From Sodaliphilus pleomorphus (GTDB lineage: Bacteria; Bacteroidota; Bacteroidia; Bacteroidales; Muribaculaceae), in assembly GCF_009676955.1 (NCBI RefSeq), contig NZ_CP045696.1, positions 434,001 through 498,000 on the forward strand: a stretch of DNA of 64,000 bases, in the 5' to 3' direction. Below, in pieces: positions 52,643-61,884 of this stretch. The number at the start of each line of letters is the position of its first letter. Positions within the stretch are counted from its first letter, which is position 1. Position numbers and translations under genes: made by a program. Under the pieces are notes generated by a model that was given only the letters and a program-made list of their open reading frames with translations, was not told where the DNA came from and made no database searches.

Positions 52643-52918
52643 AAAGGGTTAGTTTGTAAAAATTAAAAAAAAGAACAAATATTGTCACTCCTCACCAACA
52701 TTGAGGAGCCTTGTTGCCTGCTTGTTAGGAGCCCCGTGGTAAAAGGCTCTGTCCTTACGGATGTAAAGATAAGAAAATAATTGCGCATGATGCAAATGCA
52801 CGACAACAAATAGAGATTTTTCACAAAAAACATTAACAACAACACAAAAGTTAACAAAATGCACAATGCGCCTGCAAGGGTGCAAACCTCGGTAGCAGTA
52901 AAGTTGCGGCCCCATGTG

Positions 52919-52949
52919 TTGCAATTGTGGGAAATTCTTGCTACCTTCG
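52919..52949 (+). promoter_or_regulatory. Promoter of the C69 dipeptidase gene
   Basis: TTG at 52919-52921 and TACCTTCG (one off TAnnTTTG) at 52942-52949, spaced 20 bp, 32 bp before the ATG. Confidence 0.6.
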
Positions 52950-52981
52950 AGGAGTAGATCAACACAAAAACATCGAAGACA

Positions 52982-54427
52982 ATGAAAAATCAAAAGAAAG
53001 AGATTGACCGACTCCCGTCGGAATGCACATCGATCATTGTGGGCAGCAAGATGACTGCCGACGGTTCACGATTCATTTCCCGCTCGATGGACTGGGACGC
53101 CATGAACGGCATCAACTTTGAGCTGCACGACGACACCGAGTGCGGCCCCACCGAGTTTGTGGCCAAGGACAGCCCGTTTCGTTGCGAGCTGCCAGCCAAG
53201 GCACTGGGCTACAGCGCCACGCCCGACTGCCTCTATGCCGGCGAGTGGGGAAGCGCCGGTTTCAACAGCCTGGGTGTGGGCATGAGCTCGACCGAGTCGA
53301 TATTCAGCAGCGACGAGGCACTCAAGCACGACCCGCTGGTGCCTGCCGGGCTGGCCGAGAACTGCGTGTTCAACATCACCCTGCCCTATATTCACAGCGC
53401 CCGCGAGGGCGTGGAGCGGCTGGGCAAGCTCATTGAGAAATATGGCTCGGCCGAGGGCTTCGGCATCCAGTTTATCGACGACAAGGAGACCTGGTATCTG
53501 GAGAACGCCTGCGGCCACCTGTGGCTGGCCCAGCGCATCCCCGACGACGTGTACTTTGCCACAGGCAACCAGAGTCGCCTGCGCGACTACGACCCCAACG
53601 ACAAGGACAACTTCCTGGCTGCACCACGCTTGATAGAATTTGCACAGGAGCATGGGCTCTACGACCCCAAGAAGGGCAAGTTTGACTTCCATGAGGCCTA
53701 TGCCCGCGATGTAGAGGTGCCCGACCACACCTACAACTACCCTCGCGTGTGGTACCTGCAGCACATGTTCAGCCCGTCGATAAAGAACGACGTGACGCGC
53801 AACACCTTCCCGGTATTTGCCAAGGCCGAGAAACCCATCACGCTGGCCGACCTGCGCAAGGCCTACCGTTCGCACTACGACAACACCGAGCACGATCCCT
53901 ATCTGCACAACAACCCCAAGGAGCCTTACCGCCCCATCTCGATATTCCGCACGCTGCAAACCCACATTCTGCAAGTGCGTCCCGAGCTGCCCAAAGAGAT
54001 AGGCTGCATCAACTACCTGGCCATGGGCATGGGCGACCTGAGCGTGTTTTTGCCGCTCTACCAGGGTGTGAAATCCTATCCCGAGGCCTACACCAAGCGG
54101 GCACCCGAGCACAGCACACCCGATTCGGCCTACTGGACCTTCCGCAAGGTAATGACCCTGGGCATGGTCAACTACAACAAGTATGCTCCCCTCATCAAGG
54201 AGACCTATGCCAAGCTCGAGGCCGAGTTTGACCAACGGCAGAAGGAAATGGAGGCCAACTACCTGAAAGTGTACAAGACCTCGCCCATGAAGGCGCAAGA
54301 CATGCTGCAAGTGTTCAGCGACTACGTGCTCACCAAGGCTCTGCACGTGGCCAGTGAGCTCGCCGAAGAGCTCATGACGCGACTCACCAAGGATATCCAG
54401 ACCGAATACCTCTTCCACGGAGCATAA
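52982..54427 (+). CDS. C69 family peptidase (dipeptidase PepD-like)
   Basis: A 481-aa Ntn-type peptidase of family C69. It begins with a short segment before SECTSIIVGSKMTADGS and FISRSMDWD, in which the Cys at about residue 16 is the expected nucleophile exposed by self-processing. NQSRLRDYDPNDKDNF and WYLENACGHLW are other family landmarks. It would hydrolyse dipeptides in the cytosol; no signal peptide is seen. Single gene with a bidirectional terminator. Confidence 0.9.
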   Translation: MKNQKKEIDRLPSECTSIIVGSKMTADGSRFISRSMDWDAMNGINFELHDDTECGPTEFVAKDSPFRCELPAKALGYSATPDCLYAGEWGSAGFNSLGVGMSSTESIFSSDEALKHDPLVPAGLAENCVFNITLPYIHSAREGVERLGKLIEKYGSAEGFGIQFIDDKETWYLENACGHLWLAQRIPDDVYFATGNQSRLRDYDPNDKDNFLAAPRLIEFAQEHGLYDPKKGKFDFHEAYARDVEVPDHTYNYPRVWYLQHMFSPSIKNDVTRNTFPVFAKAEKPITLADLRKAYRSHYDNTEHDPYLHNNPKEPYRPISIFRTLQTHILQVRPELPKEIGCINYLAMGMGDLSVFLPLYQGVKSYPEAYTKRAPEHSTPDSAYWTFRKVMTLGMVNYNKYAPLIKETYAKLEAEFDQRQKEMEANYLKVYKTSPMKAQDMLQVFSDYVLTKALHVASELAEELMTRLTKDIQTEYLFHGA

Positions 54428-54460
54428 TCTCCAGCACGGCACGGCATTGCCTGCAACAAC

Positions 54461-54501
54461 AAAATCCCCGCCACACGTTCAACGCTGTGGCGGGGATTTT
54501 T
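54461..54501. terminator. Bidirectional terminator between pepD and ygiQ
   Basis: Perfect 14-bp stem (54461-54474 with 54487-54500), GC-rich with A/T-ended arms, 12-nt loop, between two converging genes. Confidence 0.88.
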
Positions 54502-54529
54502 GTTGCTATCGGCAAGCAAGGCTTAGGCC

Positions 54530-56461
54530 TCAATGCGAGCGACTCTTGACATTGCCGGCAGACTTGCGACCGCGGCGGCCAGCATGGCCCTGTCGCGGAA
54601 TGCTACCTATGCCATGCGGGTAGAGCTTGGCCAGCAAGTCGGGACGGCGCATCTTGTGCAAGGCATCGAAGATGCTGCGCTTGTAGGCGTCTTCATACCA
54701 AAAAAAGAATTGCCGCTGAGCCAGCTTCTCGCCAGGAGTGCGTGCCACATACACGGGCTGCAGCGTGTAGGGGTTGTAGCCAGTGTAGTACATCTCGGTA
54801 GAGACCGTCATGGGCGTGGGCGTGAAATCCTGCACCTGCTCGAGGTGGAAGTTAAGATCCTTGGTAATGGCGGCCAGCTCGGCCATGTCCTCCTGGGTGC
54901 AGCCTGGGTGCGACGATATGAAATAAGGGATGAGTTGCTCCTTGAGATGATACCGGTCGTTGACGCGGTCGAAGATGTCTTTGAACTTATAGAAGAGCTG
55001 GAACGAGGGTTTGCGCATGAGCATGAGCACATGGTCGCTGGTATTTTCGGGAGCCACCTTGAGGCGGCCCGACACGTGGTAGCGAATGAGCTCCTCGTTG
55101 TACTGGCGGTTGACTTTGTCGACAGCCTCGTCGCCTGTGGCGTGCATCGAGAGGTCGTAACGCACGCCACTGCCTATAAACGACTTCTTGACCTGGGGCA
55201 GCGCATCGACGGCATGATAGATATCGAGCAGGGCACTGTGACTGGTATTGAGATTGCTGCAAGGCTTGGGATGCAGGCATGATGGTCGTGCACAACGCTT
55301 GCAGCGGTCGAGGTCACGGCCGTGCATGGCATACATGTTGGCACTGGGACCGCCCAAGTCGCTGATGTAGCCCTTGAAATCGTCCATGAGCACGACCTGC
55401 TGCACTTCGCGCAAAATCGACTCCTTGCTGCGAGAGGCGATAAACTTGCCCTGGTGGGCACTGATGGTGCAGAAGGCACAGCCGCCGAAGCAGCCGCGGT
55501 GCATGTTGACCGAGTGGCGTATCATCTCATAGGCTGGAATGTGCTTGCCGTTGTAGCGGGGATGCGGGAGGCGTGTATAGGGCAGATCGAAGGAGGCATC
55601 GATCTCTTGCGTGGTCATGGGTGGATTGGTGCGATTGACCTTGATGGCGATATCGCCCGTTGCCTGCCACAAGTTGTTGCCGTTCCACAAGTTGGACTCA
55701 ATCTCGATCAGTTTGAAATTTTCGGCTTGCATCTTCTTGGAAGCCAAGCACTCCTCATAGGAGTGCAGCACCACATCGGGGCCTTGGGCGGGAATCTCGC
55801 TCAGCTTGGCCCGCACCACAGTCTGCGGTATGTTGGTGAGCTCAAAGATATGCTTGCCGGCCTTAAGCGCATTGGCGATTTGCACCACAGGCTTCTCCCC
55901 CATTCCATACACCAGCAGGTCGGCCCTGGAGTCAACCAGAATCGAAGGCATGAGCCTGTCTTTCCAGTAGTCGAAGTGGGCAAGCCGTCGCATCGAGGCC
56001 TCGATGCCGCCAGCCACCACTGGCACATCGGGGAAAAGTTTCTTCAAAATCTCGCAGTATACGATGGTGGGATAGTCGGGACGTGCCCCGGCACGGCCAT
56101 TGGGGGTGTAGGCATCGTCATGGCGGCGACGGCGATTGGCTGTGTAGTGGTTCACCATCGAGTCCATGGCACCAGCAGTGACGCCGAAAAACAAGCGCGG
56201 GGCTCCCAGTTTCTTGAAGTCGCGCCAGTCGTCGCGCCAGTTGGGTTGCGGCACGATGGCCACGTTGTAGCCGTGCGCCTCAAGCACGCGGCCTATCACC
56301 GCCGCCCCCATCGAGGGATGGTCGATATAGGCATCGCCGCTGAAGAGAATGACATCGATGTGATCCCAACCCAAGTGTTCGATCTCCTTGAGCGAGGTGG
56401 GCAGCCACTGGCGGGGGATGCGGTGGTCGCCAGGCTGGGCCTGTGGGTGCTGTTTCATCAA
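54530..56461 (-). CDS. YgiQ family radical SAM protein
   Basis: A 643-aa radical SAM protein. A long N-terminal domain (WDHIDVILFSGDAYIDHPSMGAAVIGRVLE) precedes the cluster motif CX3CX2C in RGCFGGCAFC, then LGGPSANMYAM. A C-terminal RG-rich tail is present. The family's reaction is not established. The gene overlaps the uvrB stop by 4 bp (ATGA), so it is translationally coupled to uvrB. Length matches other YgiQ proteins. Confidence 0.9.
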   Translation of the reverse strand: MMKQHPQAQPGDHRIPRQWLPTSLKEIEHLGWDHIDVILFSGDAYIDHPSMGAAVIGRVLEAHGYNVAIVPQPNWRDDWRDFKKLGAPRLFFGVTAGAMDSMVNHYTANRRRRHDDAYTPNGRAGARPDYPTIVYCEILKKLFPDVPVVAGGIEASMRRLAHFDYWKDRLMPSILVDSRADLLVYGMGEKPVVQIANALKAGKHIFELTNIPQTVVRAKLSEIPAQGPDVVLHSYEECLASKKMQAENFKLIEIESNLWNGNNLWQATGDIAIKVNRTNPPMTTQEIDASFDLPYTRLPHPRYNGKHIPAYEMIRHSVNMHRGCFGGCAFCTISAHQGKFIASRSKESILREVQQVVLMDDFKGYISDLGGPSANMYAMHGRDLDRCKRCARPSCLHPKPCSNLNTSHSALLDIYHAVDALPQVKKSFIGSGVRYDLSMHATGDEAVDKVNRQYNEELIRYHVSGRLKVAPENTSDHVLMLMRKPSFQLFYKFKDIFDRVNDRYHLKEQLIPYFISSHPGCTQEDMAELAAITKDLNFHLEQVQDFTPTPMTVSTEMYYTGYNPYTLQPVYVARTPGEKLAQRQFFFWYEDAYKRSIFDALHKMRRPDLLAKLYPHGIGSIPRQGHAGRRGRKSAGNVKSRSH

Positions 56462-58554
56462 GAATGTTGTTTTTGTTTTTTGCTCTCGAGTTTGTTTTGG
56501 AGTTTCACAATCTCGTCGCGGTACTGAGCAGCCTCGAGAAAATCCATGCGCTTGGCAGCCGCCACCATCTCGCTCTTGAGGTGCTCGATGGTCTTCTCCA
56601 GGTTGTCGCTGCTCATGTAGGCCACAACGGGATCGGCGGCAATGCCTGCCGTGTTGTCAAACTCCTGTGCCGTCATGCGCTGCAGGTTGCCGAAGTCGGT
56701 CACATTGTTTTCATACTTGCGGGCGTGCTTCAACTGCTCGTCGGTGGGCACCATGTCGGTATCGAGACCAATGATGGCATTGCGGGCCTTGACGATAGCC
56801 TGCGGGGTGATGTGATGCTCCTCGTTGTACTTGAGCTGAAGCGAGCGGCGGCGCTCGGTCTCGTCGATAGTCTGGCGCATCGAGTCGGTGATGGTGTCGG
56901 CATACATGATGACCATGCCATTGAGATTGCGGGCAGCGCGGCCGGCAGTCTGGGTGAGCGAGCGACGGCTGCGCAAGAAGCCTTCCTTGTCGGCATCGAT
57001 AATGGCCACAAGCGACACTTCGGGCAGGTCAAGGCCCTCGCGCAAGAGGTTGACGCCCACAAGCACGTCGATGGCGCCGGCACGCAAGTCGTCGAGTATC
57101 TGGATGCGGTCGATGGTCTCAACATCGCTGTGCATATAGGCACAACGTATGTCGAGACGCGCCAGGTAGTCGCTCAGCTCCTCGGCCATGCGCTTGGTGA
57201 GCGTGGTGACCAGGGTGCGCTCGTGATGCTCGATGCGCAATTGTATTTCCTCGACAAGGTCGTCGATTTGGCCCTTGGAGGGCCGCACCACAATTTGCGG
57301 GTCGAGCAGGCCGGTGGGTCTTATAATCTGCTCGGTGACCACGCCCTCGCACTTCTGCAACTCATAGTCGGCCGGTGTGGCGCTCACATAGATCGTTTGG
57401 CCGGTGAGCGCTTCAAACTCCTCGAAGCGCAATGGGCGGTTGTCGACAGCAGCCTGGAGACGGAAGCCATAGTTCACAAGATTGATTTTGCGGCTTTGGT
57501 CGCCGCCGTACATGGCGCGAATTTGCGGCACAGTGACATGGCTCTCATCGATGATGGTGAGGAAGTCGCTCGGGAAGAAATCGAGCAGGCAGAAGGGGCG
57601 CTGCCCTGGCTCACGGCCGTCGAAGTATCGGGAATAGTTCTCTATGCCCGAGCAATAGCCCACTTCCTTTATCATCTCGATGTCGTATTCCACACGCTCC
57701 TTCAAGCGCTTGGCCTCGACGGGCTTGCCCTCGCGGTAGAAGGCATCGACCTGTTCGCCCAGGTCAACCTCGATGCGGTTGATTGCCGTGCCCAGGCTCG
57801 ACTTGTCGGTAACAAAGGCGTTGCCAGGAAAAATGGCAAAACTGTCCTCGTTGCGTATGGGCATCTGCGACACGTAGTCGAGAAACTGGATGCTTTCAAT
57901 CTCGTTGCCCCAGAAAATGACACGCAAGATAAACTCCTCGTTGGAGAGTGCAATGTCGACTGTGTCGCCCTTGACGCGGAAGGTGCCAGGCGTCAATTCC
58001 ATCTCGTTGCGTGAGTAGAGCGAGTCGACCAGGCGGCGCAGAAACTCGTCGCGTCCTATGTTTTGGCCCACGTGTATCTCGATGGTGTTTTCCTTGATGC
58101 TGTCGGGGTTGCCCATGCCATAGAGGCACGACACCGACGACACGACCACAATGTCGCGCCGTCCCGATTGCAAGGCTGCGATGGTCGACAGGCGCAGGCG
58201 CTCGATCTCGTCGTTGATGGCCAGGTCCTTCTCGATATACTTGTCGGTCGAGGGAATGTAGGCCTCGGGCTGATAATAGTCGTAATAGCTCACATAGTAG
58301 TGCACCGAGTTTTCGGGAAAGAAGCTCTTGAACTCGCTGTAGAGCTGAGCGGCGAGTGTTTTGTTGTGCGAGAGCACAAGAGTGGGGCGCCCTGTGCCAG
58401 CAATCACATTGGCCATAGTGAAGGTCTTGCCCGAGCCCGTGACACCCAGCAGGGTCTGATAGGGAACGCCAGTGTTCACACCGTCGGTGAGCTCGGCAAT
58501 AGCCTGCGGCTGATCGCCAGTGGGTGCATATTGTGAATGTAGTTTAAACTCCAT
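56458..58554 (-). CDS. uvrB: UvrABC system protein B
   Basis: A 698-aa damage-recognition helicase of nucleotide excision repair. Walker A GVTGSGKT near residue 38, the beta-hairpin VVSSVSCLYGMGNPD, IIDESHVTVPQ, the helicase motifs VLVGVNLLREGLDLPEVSLVAI and QTAGRAARN are all present. A C-terminal UvrB/UvrC-interaction segment (LKSEMVAAAKRMDFLEAAQYRDEI) follows. Start MEFKLHSQY is typical. It has a promoter 26 bp before the ATG. Confidence 0.97.
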   Translation of the reverse strand: MEFKLHSQYAPTGDQPQAIAELTDGVNTGVPYQTLLGVTGSGKTFTMANVIAGTGRPTLVLSHNKTLAAQLYSEFKSFFPENSVHYYVSYYDYYQPEAYIPSTDKYIEKDLAINDEIERLRLSTIAALQSGRRDIVVVSSVSCLYGMGNPDSIKENTIEIHVGQNIGRDEFLRRLVDSLYSRNEMELTPGTFRVKGDTVDIALSNEEFILRVIFWGNEIESIQFLDYVSQMPIRNEDSFAIFPGNAFVTDKSSLGTAINRIEVDLGEQVDAFYREGKPVEAKRLKERVEYDIEMIKEVGYCSGIENYSRYFDGREPGQRPFCLLDFFPSDFLTIIDESHVTVPQIRAMYGGDQSRKINLVNYGFRLQAAVDNRPLRFEEFEALTGQTIYVSATPADYELQKCEGVVTEQIIRPTGLLDPQIVVRPSKGQIDDLVEEIQLRIEHHERTLVTTLTKRMAEELSDYLARLDIRCAYMHSDVETIDRIQILDDLRAGAIDVLVGVNLLREGLDLPEVSLVAIIDADKEGFLRSRRSLTQTAGRAARNLNGMVIMYADTITDSMRQTIDETERRRSLQLKYNEEHHITPQAIVKARNAIIGLDTDMVPTDEQLKHARKYENNVTDFGNLQRMTAQEFDNTAGIAADPVVAYMSSDNLEKTIEHLKSEMVAAAKRMDFLEAAQYRDEIVKLQNKLESKKQKQHS

Positions 58555-58579
58555 AATTGTATCGCTGTAGCTGAACCTA

Positions 58580-58610
58580 TAAAGTTACATCAACTTGAGC
58601 ACAATTGCAA
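58580..58610 (-). promoter_or_regulatory. Promoter of uvrB-ygiQ
   Basis: Minus-strand TAACTTTA (one off -7 consensus) complement at 58580-58587 and TTG complement at 58608-58610, spaced 20 bp. No LexA-type box was recognised. Confidence 0.6.
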
Positions 58611-58650
58611 GCCGCAATGCCAATAAATTTTTCAACGCCCTCCAGGTCTG

Positions 58651-59769
58651 TTACAGCAACGAGCGGTAGATGTCGACATATTGGGCAGCAATCTTGTCCC
58701 AGTCATACTTGGTCATGTCGTAGTCTACATGATGCACAGGCTGCGAGATGACAGAATCGAGCTTGGCAGCAAGAGCATCGATGTCGCCCACGGGGAAATA
58801 GACGTGTGGGGACAGCCCCACCTCGAGGTTGGCCGGAATGTTGCTCACGACGACTGGCACGCGGTAGCTCATGGCCTCAAGCAGGGCTATGGGCAGTCCC
58901 TCGTGGGAAGAAGGCAGGCAGTAGCACAGGCAGCCGCTGAGCAAGGCATGCAGCTTGCGTCCCTTGACAAAGCCAGTCATCACCACCCCGTTGTCGCGGG
59001 CGAGCTTTTTCAACTCGCGAGAATAGCCGTCGTCGAAGTCGCTGTCGCCAGCCAGCACCAGCTTCATGTCGCTGCGCCCGGGATGGCAGTGCTGCCACTG
59101 GGCAAAGGCGTGCACCAAGTCGTGCAGGCGCTTTTCGGGCACAAAGCGACTCATGCCCAGCACATACTTGCCACGGGCGATGCCCAACTCGGCAAAATAG
59201 CCGGGAGCATCGCACACCTCGGGTCGAGGCACGCCATTGTAGATGAGATGCACACCCTGGGTGCGGCCATACTTGCACCTCACGATGTTGCCTATGACCT
59301 CGGAGATAACTACCACCTCGTTGGCACAGGTGCACCCCAGGCGTTCGCCCAGGCGCAACATTGCCTTGGCCAATAGGCCCCACTTGTCGCGGTCGTAGTC
59401 GGGACCGTGGTGGGTGAACACCACCTTCATGCCCAGCAGCCGAGCAAGCGGAGTGAGCAAGGCCGGGCCTATAGCCTGAATGTGCACAACATCGGCATGC
59501 AGGCGCTTGGCCCTGAATATTGCACGCCACGTGTGGATGATGGCCTCGAAGGCTTTCTTGCGGGGAGCGTTGATGTCGACAAGCTTCACGCCATTCCACT
59601 CGGCGAGACCATCGTGCACATAGTGCGAGCGGCGCACAAGCGTGACGTCGATGCCCATGCGCGCGACACGCGGGAAGAGCTCCTCGCAATGCGTCTCCAC
59701 GCCCCCCATCACGTTGGGGATGCCACGTGTGCCGGTAACAACTACCCTGATCTTTCTGCCGCTGGTCAT
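58651..59769 (-). CDS. GT4 family glycosyltransferase
   Basis: A 372-aa GT-B enzyme with the N-terminal motif VVTGTRGIPNVMGGVETHCEEL (a DUF1972/rhamnosyltransferase-like start). The donor domain has VLGMSRFVPEKRLHDLV, LVLAGDSDFDDGY, and the EX7E element in SHEGLPIALLEAMSY. The sugar is unknown. Last gene of the second glycan cluster. Confidence 0.88.
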   Translation of the reverse strand: MTSGRKIRVVVTGTRGIPNVMGGVETHCEELFPRVARMGIDVTLVRRSHYVHDGLAEWNGVKLVDINAPRKKAFEAIIHTWRAIFRAKRLHADVVHIQAIGPALLTPLARLLGMKVVFTHHGPDYDRDKWGLLAKAMLRLGERLGCTCANEVVVISEVIGNIVRCKYGRTQGVHLIYNGVPRPEVCDAPGYFAELGIARGKYVLGMSRFVPEKRLHDLVHAFAQWQHCHPGRSDMKLVLAGDSDFDDGYSRELKKLARDNGVVMTGFVKGRKLHALLSGCLCYCLPSSHEGLPIALLEAMSYRVPVVVSNIPANLEVGLSPHVYFPVGDIDALAAKLDSVISQPVHHVDYDMTKYDWDKIAAQYVDIYRSLL

Positions 59770-59894
59770 AGATATGTGTGTTGGTGTTTCGTTATGAGCG
59801 ATGTGCTACTTTTATCCTACTGCAAAGATAACGAAACAATCGCAAATATATTCTATGATTGCGGCAAAAATATAAGCAGTTGCCCATGGCTGTA

Positions 59895-61010
59895 TCAAAG
59901 CCGGGGCTTTCCCTCGCCAGCGGGCTGCACCTCGACGGCGCCAGGATGCAGCACCCTGAGGTCGCCCTGCCGCGGGTCCTGCCCCACCGGGCACTGCGAG
60001 AAGTCGAGGCAAGCCTCCTTGCCGCACATCGAGCGCCACTTGTTTTTCAATGCCCACTTGGCCGGATATTTCACATACTTGTGCATGACCGGGCTGGCCG
60101 TGCCCACCATCCAGCAGTTTTTGGGACACGTGCGCACAGCCTCGCGCACCCGCTGTGCCTGCTCGCTTTCCCATATTTCCATGAACGGATGGTCGTGTAT
60201 GTTGCCCATCGAGGCTTCAAAGTATTTCGACTCCATGCCATTGCAAGGCAGTACCTCGCCCCATGGGTCGATAAAGAAGTTGGCCGAACCAGCCTCGCAG
60301 GGCAGCATGCGCTTGCCACCCTCGATATAGTTGATGAGCCCCATGTTGAACCAGGCGCGAAACCAGCTCTTGGGATGTTTTTCCTTGAGCTGCCAGGCAA
60401 TGAGCTGCTTGAAATCGTTGCACACCTCGTCTTGGTTGGTAATCTGGTTGTCGTACTTGTGGAAGTAGAACGAGTTGTGGAAGGCTGCCGTGGCAAACTC
60501 CATGCCCATAGCCAGCGACAACTGGTAGAGCGAGAGCATGTCGTGGGAGTTGTTGTTGCTCACGGTGCACCCAAAGCCTATATCCTTGAGGCCCATGTGC
60601 TTCAAGGTGAGCAGTGTGCGCAATCCCTTGTCGAAGCCGCCGGCATGGCCGCGCAGCTCGTCGTTCTTCTGGCTCAACCCCTCGATAGAGATGCGAATGC
60701 CAATGCGGGGAAACTGCTTGGCCAGGGCAATGACCCTGTCTTCAAACCAGCCCGAGGTAGAAATGACTATGCGGTCGGTGTGCCGGTAGCACTCCTCCAC
60801 AATCTCGGGCAAGTCTTCACGCACAAACGGCTCGCCGCCCGTGAGATTGATAAACTTGAGGCGAGGCAGACACTTCAAGTCCTCGGCCTTGAGTTCGTCC
60901 TTGCGGTTGGTGGGATTCTTCCAAATGTTGCACATCACACACCGCATGGGGCATCGATAGGTCAAGATGATGCTTGCGTCGGTGGGACGTGGTATTTTAT
61001 TGTTACTCAT
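59895..61010 (-). CDS. Radical SAM/SPASM domain protein
   Basis: A 371-aa radical SAM enzyme. The motif CX3CX2C is in TYRCPMRCVMCNIW, then LTGGEPFVREDL. The C-terminal SPASM-type region has cysteines in LPCEAGSAN, VLPCNGMES, CPKNCW and CGKEAC..QC, enough for auxiliary Fe-S clusters. Relatives occur in capsule and peptide-modification clusters. In this glycan locus it may modify a sugar or polyprenyl intermediate; the substrate is unknown. The last ~30 residues look atypical. Confidence 0.85.
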   Translation of the reverse strand: MSNNKIPRPTDASIILTYRCPMRCVMCNIWKNPTNRKDELKAEDLKCLPRLKFINLTGGEPFVREDLPEIVEECYRHTDRIVISTSGWFEDRVIALAKQFPRIGIRISIEGLSQKNDELRGHAGGFDKGLRTLLTLKHMGLKDIGFGCTVSNNNSHDMLSLYQLSLAMGMEFATAAFHNSFYFHKYDNQITNQDEVCNDFKQLIAWQLKEKHPKSWFRAWFNMGLINYIEGGKRMLPCEAGSANFFIDPWGEVLPCNGMESKYFEASMGNIHDHPFMEIWESEQAQRVREAVRTCPKNCWMVGTASPVMHKYVKYPAKWALKNKWRSMCGKEACLDFSQCPVGQDPRQGDLRVLHPGAVEVQPAGEGKPRL

Positions 61011-61086
61011 AATGCAATTGTGTTAATATATATATTGTTTTGTGCAGGCCTCGAGCACTGCATCGGCAAGGCAGCAGGCCCTGGTT

Positions 61087-61827
61087 TTACCGTGCTTTGC
61101 ACCACGCTTTGAGCCGCACCAAGGCGTGATTGAGCCAGAAAGGCAGCATGCTCTGCACCTTCTTCTTGAGTCTGACTCGGGGCGACACCCAGCTGCGCGC
61201 ATAGTGATGAATACAGTAGGAATGAGCCGTGCGCTCAATAATCTGCACAGGAGTAGTGCGAGAGGCAAGATACTCGGCTGGGTAAATGTAGAGCCCCTCG
61301 ACCTGTTGCAAATCGTTGATATTTTGCAACCCCTTTGCAAACAAAAAGTCAGTCGTGATTTTCACCACTGTAGTCAAGTCGAGTTTGCCATCCACATTGA
61401 AATGGCGGTCATCATAGAGCGCCAGCAGCTCTTTGTAGACTGGCATTTGGGGCTCACAGGCCAAGCCAAGGCCAGGTGCCACACACAGCGTCTGGCCAGG
61501 ACGGTCGATACGGTTTTCAACCCCCATGAAAGCTCCCTTCTCCAACAAAGGAGCCAATGGCTGAATCACCTCAACATCGGTATCAAAATAAACACCCCCA
61601 TAATGATACAAAATCCAAAAGCGGACGTAGTCGCTCACAAAGGCATACTTCTTGGCCGCATAGGCCTCGCTGGTGTAGGGAATGATATTGACATCGAAGT
61701 TGCTCTCGTTCCACTCCTTAATTTCATAACCAGGCAGATACTTGCGCCACGAGGCAATGCAGTCGACCGCCAACTTGGGCAGTGGCTTGCCGCCAAACCA
61801 GCAATAATGTATAACGTGAGGAATCAT
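61087..61827 (-). CDS. GT32 family glycosyltransferase
   Basis: A 246-aa enzyme that begins MIPHVIHYCWFGGKPLP, the usual GT32 start, followed by ASDYVRFWILYHYGG-like text (SDYVRFWILYHYGGVYFDTDVEV) with the metal-binding DXD as DTD. Capsular-polysaccharide enzymes of this type move Gal or Man residues; the sugar here is unknown. It sits between the SPASM gene and the fucosyltransferase. Confidence 0.88.
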   Translation of the reverse strand: MIPHVIHYCWFGGKPLPKLAVDCIASWRKYLPGYEIKEWNESNFDVNIIPYTSEAYAAKKYAFVSDYVRFWILYHYGGVYFDTDVEVIQPLAPLLEKGAFMGVENRIDRPGQTLCVAPGLGLACEPQMPVYKELLALYDDRHFNVDGKLDLTTVVKITTDFLFAKGLQNINDLQQVEGLYIYPAEYLASRTTPVQIIERTAHSYCIHHYARSWVSPRVRLKKKVQSMLPFWLNHALVRLKAWCKAR

Positions 61828-61884
61828 AGACTAATTGAGCGTTTACTTAATTATAACGCAGAGATGCACAAAATCTTGCATCAA

